From: DASZQY01 sp963843565
GTDB lineage: Bacteria; Pseudomonadota; Alphaproteobacteria; Rhizobiales; Kaistiaceae
Length of the DNA: 64,000 nucleotides
NCBI GenBank assembly: GCA_963843565.1
Contig: CAWJKY010000003.1
Location: forward strand, 2,852,001 to 2,916,000
Reading direction: 5' to 3'
The notes below the pieces were generated by a model. That model did no database searches, was not told the origin of the DNA, and saw nothing but the letters and a program-made list of their open reading frames with translations. The position numbers and the translations under genes were made by a program. Positions 28,448 through 35,325 of this stretch are shown piece after piece. Every line of letters begins with the position of its first letter. Positions within the stretch are counted from its first letter, which is position 1.

Positions 28448-29814
28448 CACGCCGCCTCCGCCTCCGCTGAAGTGGCACCCGCGCCCAAGGTGAGGTCGCG
28501 CAGCAGCCCTCCGACGCCGTCTATGCGCAGGGTGATGTCGATGCCGTCGGGAGCGACGGCAATGCGGTCAACGAGCAACTGGACGATGCGGGCCTGCTCG
28601 GCTGGGAAGAGTTCGTCCCAGAGCGGATCGAACCGGCGGAGGGCTTCCCCGACCTCGGCTTCAGTGAGGCGGGGCAACGTCTCCCGCGCCGCTTTCCATG
28701 TTGCGACGATGATCTCGGGCGAGACGAGAAGGGTGCGCAGCTGGCCGATGACGGCCGCCTCGATCTCACCGGCAGGGACGCGGCGGACGGTGCAAGCGTC
28801 CGCTCCGTGCTTCAGGGCGGTCTGGCTCACGTAATAGCGATAGAGCCTGCCGCCCTTGCGGGTATGGGTCGGACACATGGCGCGCCCGGCGGGGTCGAAG
28901 ATTAATCCCTTCAGGAGGGCAGGGGTCTGACCGGGCCGGCGCCTGCCCTTGGCCTCGGACCCTTCCGCCAGAATCGCCTGTACCTTGTCCCACAGGGGAC
29001 GGGCGATGATCGCCTGGTGCTCTCCCGGATAGGCGGTGTCCTTGTAGACGGCCTCGCCGATGTAAACCCGTCTGTGGAGGATCTTGTAGACGGCGCCCCG
29101 GTCGATCGGCTTGCCGGTCCTGGAGGTGGCGCCCGAGGCAGCGAGTTCCTTCACGATCGTCATCGGGGACCCGCACTTGGCGAACCGCTCGAAGATCAGC
29201 CGGACAATCGCTGCTTCGTTCTCGTTGACGACCAGCTTCCGGTCCCGTGCCTCGTAGCCGAGCGGAACCGTCCCGCCCATCCAGATGCCCCGCTTGCGGG
29301 AGGCAGCGAACTTGTCGCGGATGCGCTCGCTGATCACTTCGCGCTCGAACTGGGCGAAGGAGAGCAGGATGTTGAGGGTCAACCGCCCCATCGACGTGGT
29401 CGTGTTGAACGACTGGGTGATGGAGACGAAGGTGACCTCGTTGCGATCCAGCACCTCGACGAGCCTGGCGAAGTCCATGAGGGACCGGCTCAGCCGGTCG
29501 ATCTTGTAGACGACCACGATATCCACATGGCCTGCCTCGATATCGGCGAGGAGACGCTTCAGGGCAGGGCGCTCAAGGGTCCCGCCCGAGAAGCCGCCGT
29601 CGTCATAGCGATCATCGACCAGCACCCAGCCCTCGGCCTTCTGGCTTGCCACATAGGCCTCACCGGCCTCCCTCTGGGCATCGAGGGAGTTGAACTCCAT
29701 GTCCAACCCCTCTTCGGTGGATTTGCGCGTGTAGACGGCGCAGCGCCGCTTGCGGACCACCGGCCGGGACGGACCACCGCCGACTGCGACCGAGGCTGGC
29801 GCCCGCCTGCTCAT
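28447..29814 (-). CDS. Large serine recombinase (resolvase/invertase family)
   Basis: 455 residues. The N-terminal resolvase domain has the catalytic serine in CAVYTRKSTEEGLDMEFNSL, VVVYKIDRLSRSLMDFARLV and AQFEREVISERIRDKF. It is followed by the recombinase domain (GYEARDRKLVVNENEAAIVR) and a zinc-ribbon region near GRAMCPTHTRKGGRLYRYYV. It integrates or excises phage-like elements at specific sites. It overlaps DUF2924 upstream and the small HTH gene downstream by one to four bases, forming a tight five-gene leftward operon. All catalytic parts look intact. Confidence 0.93.
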   Translation of the reverse strand: MSRRAPASVAVGGGPSRPVVRKRRCAVYTRKSTEEGLDMEFNSLDAQREAGEAYVASQKAEGWVLVDDRYDDGGFSGGTLERPALKRLLADIEAGHVDIVVVYKIDRLSRSLMDFARLVEVLDRNEVTFVSITQSFNTTTSMGRLTLNILLSFAQFEREVISERIRDKFAASRKRGIWMGGTVPLGYEARDRKLVVNENEAAIVRLIFERFAKCGSPMTIVKELAASGATSRTGKPIDRGAVYKILHRRVYIGEAVYKDTAYPGEHQAIIARPLWDKVQAILAEGSEAKGRRRPGQTPALLKGLIFDPAGRAMCPTHTRKGGRLYRYYVSQTALKHGADACTVRRVPAGEIEAAVIGQLRTLLVSPEIIVATWKAARETLPRLTEAEVGEALRRFDPLWDELFPAEQARIVQLLVDRIAVAPDGIDITLRIDGVGGLLRDLTLGAGATSAEAEAA

Positions 29815-30263
29815 CCGCGGACCCTCTGGTTCTTCAGGCCGAAGAACACCCAGCCGTTCCAGCGGGTGCCGGTGATGGCGCGGGCGACCGACGAGAGGCT
29901 CTTGTAGGGTCGTCCCTGGTACTCGTAGTCGTCATCCCTGACGGTGATCGTGTGCTCGACGCCCTGCCACTCCCGGATCAGCCGTGTGCCGGTGATCGGC
30001 TTGTCGGCGTGGCGGATGCGGCGGGCGGTGATGTTGCCGCCCTTGCCGTAGAGCTCCTCGCCGAGGTCCTCAAGGTACTTCCGGGTCTCGGGCTTCAATC
30101 CGCCGTAGGCCAGTTCCTGTATCCGGTAGGCGAGGCGGCTCTCGAGGAAGCGGCGATTATAGGCGGGCGGTTCCTTGTCGAAGAGGTCCCGCCACTGCCG
30201 GCGAAGTTCCGGCACCGAGGCCCTCTTCAGGGCCGCAAGGCGGGCAACGACACGGTCACTCAT
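29811..30263 (-). CDS. DUF2924 family protein
   Basis: 150 residues from ATG 30263, which overlaps the stop of the upstream small ORF; an earlier in-frame start exists at 30338 but lies inside that ORF. Family features are LAALKRASVPELRRQWRDLF, ESRLAYRIQELAYGGL and a C-terminal region DYEYQGRPYKSLSSVARAIT and GTRWNGWVFFGL. The last part resembles the small domain that reads DNA or modified bases in phage-related proteins. DUF2924 is regularly paired with serine recombinases in alphaproteobacterial prophages; its role is not established. Confidence 0.88.
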   Translation of the reverse strand: MSDRVVARLAALKRASVPELRRQWRDLFDKEPPAYNRRFLESRLAYRIQELAYGGLKPETRKYLEDLGEELYGKGGNITARRIRHADKPITGTRLIREWQGVEHTITVRDDDYEYQGRPYKSLSSVARAITGTRWNGWVFFGLKNQRVRG

Positions 30264-30462
30264 CGACACCACGCTCCACGAACGGAGCGTCATGACCGCT
30301 CTGAAGCCCAGCCGAAGCAAGGGAACTTTCTCCGGCATCCGGGCAGGTTCCGCTTGACTGCCCGGCCTTCAGCCGAAGCAACCCCAGCGCCAGGATCTCG
30401 CCGATCTCGGCGAGGCGGGTATGGGCGTCAGCGCTGTTACCGCCCTTGCTTCCGGCGGGCAT
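30256..30462 (-). CDS. Small hypothetical protein in the recombinase operon
   Basis: 68 residues with no recognisable domain (MPAGSKGGNSADAHTRLAEI at the start). It is supported as a real gene by translational coupling at both ends: its ATG overlaps the stop of the AlpA-like gene (TGATG), and its stop overlaps the DUF2924 start (GATGAGTGA). The centre (ILALGLLRL) could be a short helix. Function unknown. Confidence 0.55.
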   Translation of the reverse strand: MPAGSKGGNSADAHTRLAEIGEILALGLLRLKAGQSSGTCPDAGESSLASAGLQSGHDAPFVERGVDE

Positions 30463-30671
30463 CAGCCACGCGCCCGGTCGTCATTCGGCATGGGTGAGCG
30501 CGGCTGTCGGCTTGCCGCCTCCCATTCCTCTACGTCGACCAGTCGATAGACCACGCGGCCGCCCAGCTTGAGGTAAGCCGGGCCACGCCCGCTCCAGCGC
30601 CAACGTTGCAACGTTCGAACGCTCAGGCGCAGTCGGTCAGAGAGTTCACTCTCGTTGAGATGATGCCCCAC
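30462..30671 (-). CDS. AlpA/MerR-type helix-turn-helix protein
   Basis: A 69-residue DNA-binding protein: LNESELSDRLRLSVRTLQRW and RWSGRGPAYLKLGGRVVYRLVD are the pattern of AlpA-like excisionase and winged HTH_17 proteins (recognition helix, then the GPxYxKLGGRVxYRxxD wing). It is first in the leftward operon that ends with the recombinase, and could act as excision factor or regulator. Only this HTH is present. Confidence 0.85.
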   Translation of the reverse strand: MGHHLNESELSDRLRLSVRTLQRWRWSGRGPAYLKLGGRVVYRLVDVEEWEAASRQPRSPMPNDDRARG

Positions 30672-30788
30672 GACTGCGCTCCTTCGCTTCGAATCACGAA
30701 GGAAAGCGTGTCAGTGCGCGGCGGGCTCGTCGTCGGTGTCGGCGAGAGCGTCTTCCGCCACATCAAGCCGCTGATCTGGCAGCAGGAA

Positions 30789-31547
30789 TCAGGCCGTGGT
30801 GGATGAAAGGGGGACGTCCGTCCCCACCCGAAGACGGTAATCCCCACGTTCGTCCGACTCGATCAGGTCCTGCCAGTTGTTTTGCGACTTGAACACGTCG
30901 CTCAGGCGAAGTGAGTTTGAACCGGCTTCGGCAAGAAGATCTTTGCCACTACGCCAAGGCTGGTCAGTCATCGATGCCACGTGCAGCATCCGTACGACCT
31001 TCGCTTGCACTGGACCGAACCTGAATCCGAGGTCGCCCACTATGACGTGTCGATAGGACGCGTCGTGCGAGAGGGCCGAAACGGCCGACGAGACCTCGGC
31101 GTCGCTCATCACCTTTCTCAGCCATTCGGGTTCGTCGATGTTTGTAGGAATCGCCGCTGGGTCAAATATCTCCGGTGAGACGAACTCCCAATCCGGACCC
31201 ACGATCTCGCCGAACTCGTAGTCAATCCAAACAACATCAAAGAGGCTGGTGATGATGAATTCACGACCGACCCCATGTCGACGTATGCCACTGGCGCCGA
31301 GTTCACCTGATACAAGCCTCTCCTGTTGAGCCTCCTCCAGAGGCTTTCGAAGCCGCACGTATTCGGCGTGACGCTGCTGATATTCCGGGTAGCGCTCGGC
31401 GGGCCACCCTTTCGGCGGGTTGTCGGCAGCGGCGTCGCCGTATTCCATCATCGCCGCGTAGCCGGCCGGGTCCGACCAGCGCTCGAGGGCCTCCTCGATC
31501 TTGAGTCCACGGACTGGGCGGGGATTTGTTGACGGTTCGTCGTTCAT
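30789..31547 (-). CDS. Hypothetical protein with possible C-terminal winged helix
   Basis: 252 residues, not recognised. The N-terminal third is charged and helical (EYQQRHAEYVRLRKPLEEAQ). The middle is a beta-rich acidic region (IITSLFDVVWIDYEFGEIVG). The last about 80 residues (FGPVQAKVVRMLHVASMTDQ, then RSGKDLLAEAGSNSLRLSDV) have the rhythm of a winged helix, as seen in phage-encoded regulators with a small unknown N-terminal domain. It is divergent from the replication-type HTH gene, with about 200 bases between them. Confidence 0.65.
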   Translation of the reverse strand: MNDEPSTNPRPVRGLKIEEALERWSDPAGYAAMMEYGDAAADNPPKGWPAERYPEYQQRHAEYVRLRKPLEEAQQERLVSGELGASGIRRHGVGREFIITSLFDVVWIDYEFGEIVGPDWEFVSPEIFDPAAIPTNIDEPEWLRKVMSDAEVSSAVSALSHDASYRHVIVGDLGFRFGPVQAKVVRMLHVASMTDQPWRSGKDLLAEAGSNSLRLSDVFKSQNNWQDLIESDERGDYRLRVGTDVPLSSTTA

Positions 31548-31756
31548 GAGCTGTCCCTGCGTTGCGGTTCAACGACTCGCAAACTCTCCCATCCAGAATC
31601 GCACCGACGCGCAGTGCTGCGCAAACATGGTCGGTTGTCTGATCCACAGATCTTCGCCGACGATCCATCGAAACATTTCGAGGGTCGAATCGATGGCGTT
31701 CGTCCGCCCAATGGGTGCACCTTGTCGACCGAGGTATCCGTGGCGGGGCCGCGACG

Positions 31757-32569
31757 GTGACTGAGGTCACGCCCCTGAACACGCTCCTCGCGTTCAAGGC
31801 ACTGGCCTTGATGCCAGGCATGACGGATTCCGATCGCCGCGTGGGCGCGGCCATCGTGGAGCATTTCAGTCGAGCGACGGCTCGCTGCGATCCAGGTGTC
31901 GGACGGCTCTGCCGATTGCTCGGGCTGGATCGAAGCACCGTCTTTCGATCGCTCGCAAATCTCGACCGGTCGCAGGTCATCGTACGAACCCGCCATGGCG
32001 GTCGATCGTTGCGCAACAGCTATGAGCCGAACTGGACGCTCTTCCGCCGATTCGAGGAGAACTGGAACGAGCGTTTTCGCGAAGAGGTAAAAGCTCGTGT
32101 AGTCGCATCCGCGCGACCGAAGAGGTCGCGCGGATGCGACGTGCCTGGTCGCACTAGTGCGACCCAAACCTGTTCAAACAACCTGTTGAAAGAACCTGTT
32201 TGCGCGGCCCCGTCGAAACGATCGACGGCCGCTCGTCGCGGTGGCTCTTCGGTCGCTGGGCAGGCAGGAAGGAGAAGTGGCCCGCCGTCGTCGCGTGCAC
32301 TCGGGGAACGAGGACAAAGCTCATCTGACGCAGCCCGCCAGGCGGCGGTGCGACGGTGGGATGGCGACCTACTGGCGCGGCTTCGTGATCGCGCGAACCT
32401 GTACTCCAAGGCCATCGAGGCGATCGACCAGTTACTGGCGGACGAAGCAACTGAGGCGGAGCTGCTGAGGCGAGGCGCCGGTGCCGAATTGATCCTTGAG
32501 CGCCTGAGGCAGTCGGGGGTGCTTCCAGATGCCCATCCCCTCGCGGTGAATTCGAGCCGCAAGCCATGA
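31757..32569 (+). CDS. Helix-turn-helix protein resembling a replication initiator
   Basis: 270 residues from GTG 31757 (GCGGGG eight bases upstream); GTG 31715 is an alternative. Residues about 10-85 form a winged HTH (DSDRRVGAAIVEHFSRATAR, GRLCRLLGLDRSTVFRSLAN), as in small phage and plasmid replication or helix-turn-helix domain proteins. The centre is a low-complexity Ser/Arg/Ala linker, and the C-terminus a helical stretch (LYSKAIEAIDQLLADEATEA). Four direct repeats lie 140 bases behind its stop, which fits an initiator with its origin, but the function is inferred. Confidence 0.65.
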   Translation: MTEVTPLNTLLAFKALALMPGMTDSDRRVGAAIVEHFSRATARCDPGVGRLCRLLGLDRSTVFRSLANLDRSQVIVRTRHGGRSLRNSYEPNWTLFRRFEENWNERFREEVKARVVASARPKRSRGCDVPGRTSATQTCSNNLLKEPVCAAPSKRSTAARRGGSSVAGQAGRRSGPPSSRALGERGQSSSDAARQAAVRRWDGDLLARLRDRANLYSKAIEAIDQLLADEATEAELLRRGAGAELILERLRQSGVLPDAHPLAVNSSRKP

Positions 32570-32671
32570 GCAGTCTCACCCAAAACTCGAAGCCTAAAGT
32601 CGAGCCTAAACAGCTCCCTGAAGTCGACGGGTCCTCCCAGGGCACCGTCCCCCTCGCGGTGGATTCGAACC
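32537..32671. repeat. Imperfect 22-bp direct repeat pair
   Basis: CCCCTCGCGGTG followed by (A/G)ATTCGA(G/A)CC occurs at 32537-32558, inside the end of the HTH gene, and at 32650-32671. They match at 20 of 22 bases, 113 bases apart. The second copy resembles a tRNA T-arm on the minus strand but no tRNA can be folded around it. Confidence 0.5.
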
Positions 32672-33264
32672 CCGGCGTCACGCCAGTGAGGCTCTCCAAA
32701 GTCAGGGTTATGGCCGGTTATGGGGTTATGGAGGTTATGGTTTGCGCCGGCTCCGGCACCCGGGGGTGGTCAGATGTTCGGGACCTTCCCGGGCTGCGGA
32801 CCGGCGGAGGTGTCAGGCAGGGATTTTTTTCCCGCGACCGCGAAATTCGAGGCGCCGGCGAGCGGCTGGCGCCGGCGGCGACTTCGGAAATCCGAGTCGG
32901 GTCAGAGGGTTGCGCGACCGCGTCTCTGGGCGAGGGGAGCTCGGTCGCCGATTTCTTTCCCTCGGGTCACCCCGGGGGAGGGCGGGTCAAAGTCCGGGGG
33001 TCTTTCCGGCCGGATCGGTTCGGGCCTTCGCAGGCAAAACCTCGAAATCAAATCCAAAAAGCCCACTCGTGGTCCGACCTGGGGGGTGGTCGAAACTCTG
33101 GGGCGCGGGGCACCGGACCGGTCGGGCAGCGTCGCGCGACTTTCTGCGAGATGCCGGAACTTTTTTCTGGCGCCCGAGCGGCGATGCACCTCCACAAAAC
33201 GCCGCGAAATTCCGGGTGGGGGGGGTACCTCCCGCCGACCGAGCAGTGAGGTGAGACGGTCGCG
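32570..33264. other. Non-coding region behind the HTH gene
   Basis: 695 bases with no credible gene: the open frames on either strand are Gly/Arg/Ser-rich readings of GC-rich DNA with no start signals. It carries the second 22-bp repeat, four GGTTATGG repeats at 32706-32740 and many short G-rich runs. The methyltransferase ATG at 33265 is preceded by a purine-rich GAGGTGAG. Confidence 0.5.
32706..32740 (+). repeat. Four iteron-like direct repeats GGTTATGG
   Basis: Perfect copies of GGTTATGG begin at 32706, 32716, 32724 and 32733, so the spacing is 8-10 bases, close to one helical turn. They lie about 140 bases downstream of the replication-type HTH gene. Regularly spaced short repeats beside an initiator gene are the usual form of an origin, though operator repeats are equally possible. 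Confidence 0.55.
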
Positions 33265-34722
33265 ATGACGATGGGGAAGCGGGCAAACGCTGCCAGAGCG
33301 GCAAAGGCGGCACTGATACAAAAGGGAGCGTCGCGTCGGATTAGTTCTTCGCTTGCGACGGCGTCCGCGCCTGAGACTACAGCCACAACTGCGCCAACGG
33401 TCGAGACTGCGCCGGCAACGGACAAGGCCTTCCGCCTCGAGCGCTGGCCGATCGAGCGGCTGGTGCCCTACGGGCGGAATGCCCGCACCCACACCGAGAC
33501 CCAGGTCGCCGAGATCGCAGGCAGCATCCGGGCCTTCGGGTTCGCCAACCCGATCCTCGTGGGAGAGGAGGGCGATGTCGTCGCGGGGCATGGCCGACTG
33601 GCGGCGGCGCGCAAGCTGGGCCTCGCCGAAGTGCCGGTGATCGTTCTCAAGGGGCTGTCCGAGGTTCAGCGCCGGCAGCTGGTGCTCGCCGACAACCGCA
33701 TCGCACTCAATGCCGGCTGGGACATGGAGATGCTGACGCTCGAGCTGAAGGACCTGTCAGAACTGGGTGCCGACCTGTCGGTCCTCGGCTTCGACGAGAA
33801 GGAACTGGCAGCGGCGCTCACGCCAGTGTCGGAAGGTCTCACGGACGAGGACGAGGCCCCGGATGTCGCCGAGATGCCGGTCAGCCGAATCGAGGACGTG
33901 TGGGCACTCGGACAACACCGACTCGCCTGCGGCGACTGCACCGATCCGGAGGTCGTCGCTGCCCTTCTCGGTGAGGCAAAGCCGCACCTGATGGTCACCG
34001 ACCCACCCTACGGGGTCGACTACGATCCGTCGTGGCGCGTGAAAGCCGGACTCAACCGGAACAAGGGCAAGCTCGGCAAGGTCAACAACGACGATCGGGC
34101 CGACTGGTCCGACGCCTGGCGCCTGTTCCCCGGAGATGTTGCCTACGTTTGGTCGGCGCCAGGGCCCCTTCAGTTCATGTCCTACGAGGGGCTACGCGCC
34201 GCCAACTTCGAGGTCCGCCAGCAGATCATCTGGGCCAAGGAGCGGTTCGCGCTCGGACGTGGCCACTACCACTATCAGCACGAACCGTGCTGGTACGCGG
34301 TCCGCAAGACCGGCCACTGGGTGGGCGACCGGTCGCAGACCTCACTCTGGCAGATCAAGGCCCGCGAAGATGGCGGCCACGGGCATGCCACCCAGAAGCC
34401 GGTCGAATGCATGCGCCGGCCGATGGTCAACAACAGCAGCCCCGGCGATGCCGTGTACGACCCGTTCATGGGAAGCGGAACCACATTGATCGCGGCAGAG
34501 ACCGTCGGTCGGGGCTGCCTCGGGATCGAGATCGATCCCCTCTACGTCGATGTCGCCATTCGCCGGTGGCAGGCCTTCTCGGGAGGGGAAGCAACCCTGG
34601 TCGCGACCGGTCAGACGTTCGCGGCGGTTGCGAACGAGCGGGAGGCCTCTGGCTCGTCGGCGCCCGAAGCTGGCGGAGAGGCTCGCGCTGCGAACAGCAA
34701 ACGCGGCAGGTCCGGAGTCTGA
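33265..34722 (+). CDS. ParB-like nuclease domain plus DNA N6-adenine methyltransferase, phage type
   Basis: 485 residues. Residues about 55-140 are a ParB/Srx-like domain (LVPYGRNARTHTETQVAEIA, DVVAGHGRLAAARKLGLAEV). Residues about 225-445 are an N4/N6 methyltransferase of beta class: catalytic VTDPPYGVDYDP near 245, a central WSAPGPLQFMSYEGLRA, and the SAM-binding VYDPFMGSGTTLIAAETVGR near the end. Such fusions occur in alphaproteobacterial phages just before the terminase and probably protect phage DNA from restriction. The terminase small subunit gene begins three bases after its stop. Confidence 0.93.
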   Translation: MTMGKRANAARAAKAALIQKGASRRISSSLATASAPETTATTAPTVETAPATDKAFRLERWPIERLVPYGRNARTHTETQVAEIAGSIRAFGFANPILVGEEGDVVAGHGRLAAARKLGLAEVPVIVLKGLSEVQRRQLVLADNRIALNAGWDMEMLTLELKDLSELGADLSVLGFDEKELAAALTPVSEGLTDEDEAPDVAEMPVSRIEDVWALGQHRLACGDCTDPEVVAALLGEAKPHLMVTDPPYGVDYDPSWRVKAGLNRNKGKLGKVNNDDRADWSDAWRLFPGDVAYVWSAPGPLQFMSYEGLRAANFEVRQQIIWAKERFALGRGHYHYQHEPCWYAVRKTGHWVGDRSQTSLWQIKAREDGGHGHATQKPVECMRRPMVNNSSPGDAVYDPFMGSGTTLIAAETVGRGCLGIEIDPLYVDVAIRRWQAFSGGEATLVATGQTFAAVANEREASGSSAPEAGGEARAANSKRGRSGV

Positions 34723-34725
34723 TCC

Positions 34726-35175
34726 ATGCGTGGCCGCAAACCCAAGCCCACTCGATTGAAGGTGATCACCGGCAACCCCGGCAAGCACCCGCTCAATCGC
34801 GACGAACCCAAGCCGGAGCCGATCATCCCAGACTGCCCGCCGGAACTGAACCCTGCCGCCCAGCGCGAGTGGGAGCGCCTCACCATTGAGTTGGGGAAAC
34901 TCCGTATCCTCACCCAACTGGATCGCGCGGCACTTGCCGCCTACTGCGGTGCCTATGCACTGTGGGCGGAAGCTACCGAGGCGATCGGCAAATTCGGCGT
35001 CATGATCAAGTCGCCATCCGGCTTCCCGATCCAGTCGCCCTACGTCTCGATCGCTAACCGCCAGGCGGAGATCATGATGCGGATCGCATCCGAGTTCGGG
35101 TTCACGCCAGCAAGCCGAGGGCGGATAGCCATGCCACGGGAAGAGGAGCCGACGTTGTTTGACGGCATGGATTAG
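34726..35175 (+). CDS. P27 family phage terminase small subunit
   Basis: A 149-residue protein with the P27 pattern: RGRKPKPTRLKVITGNPGKH at the start, CPPELNPAAQREWERLTIEL, then helical DRAALAAYCGAYALWAEATE and SPYVSIANRQAEIMMRIASE. It recognises phage DNA for packaging together with a large subunit. No large subunit follows; the next gene is an unrelated protease. The phage packaging module is therefore cut here. A weak hairpin (GCGGG/CCCGC) lies at 35175-35194. Confidence 0.92.
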   Translation: MRGRKPKPTRLKVITGNPGKHPLNRDEPKPEPIIPDCPPELNPAAQREWERLTIELGKLRILTQLDRAALAAYCGAYALWAEATEAIGKFGVMIKSPSGFPIQSPYVSIANRQAEIMMRIASEFGFTPASRGRIAMPREEEPTLFDGMD

Positions 35176-35325
35176 CGGGTCGATTCTAGCCCGCACACTC
35201 GTCGGCGATTCACCTCAACTGAATCCCGTAGGATTACGCCAGGGCAACCGCCATTGCCGTGTTGCTGGAGGCGGCATAGCCTGCGGGAACGGCTCGACTA
35301 CCTGCTCCCTTTCATGGATTTTGCC

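Larger units (their letters stand above)
27932..35175. mobile_element. Prophage or integrative-element remnant
   Basis: A block of phage-type genes: serine recombinase with two small partners, DUF2924, AlpA-like HTH, a replication-type HTH protein with iteron-like repeats behind it, a ParB-domain DNA methyltransferase and a P27 terminase small subunit. In intact relatives known to me the large terminase, portal and capsid genes follow. Here none does, so the element is truncated on its right. No attachment repeats were found. Confidence 0.6.

Noticed and set aside
31544..32167. 207-codon minus-strand frame
   Set aside because: Overlaps the HTH gene on the other strand, which has a clear winged-helix pattern; this one has none.
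32640..32700. tRNA-like T-arm on the minus strand (GGGGTTCGAATCC)
   Set aside because: No acceptor, D or anticodon arms can be built, and the T-stem mispairs; half of it recurs in the upstream 22-bp repeat.
32706..32740. GGTTATGG repeats as further recombinase sites
   Set aside because: They share the TTATGG half-arm but lack CCATAA and the spacer, and are direct rather than paired repeats.
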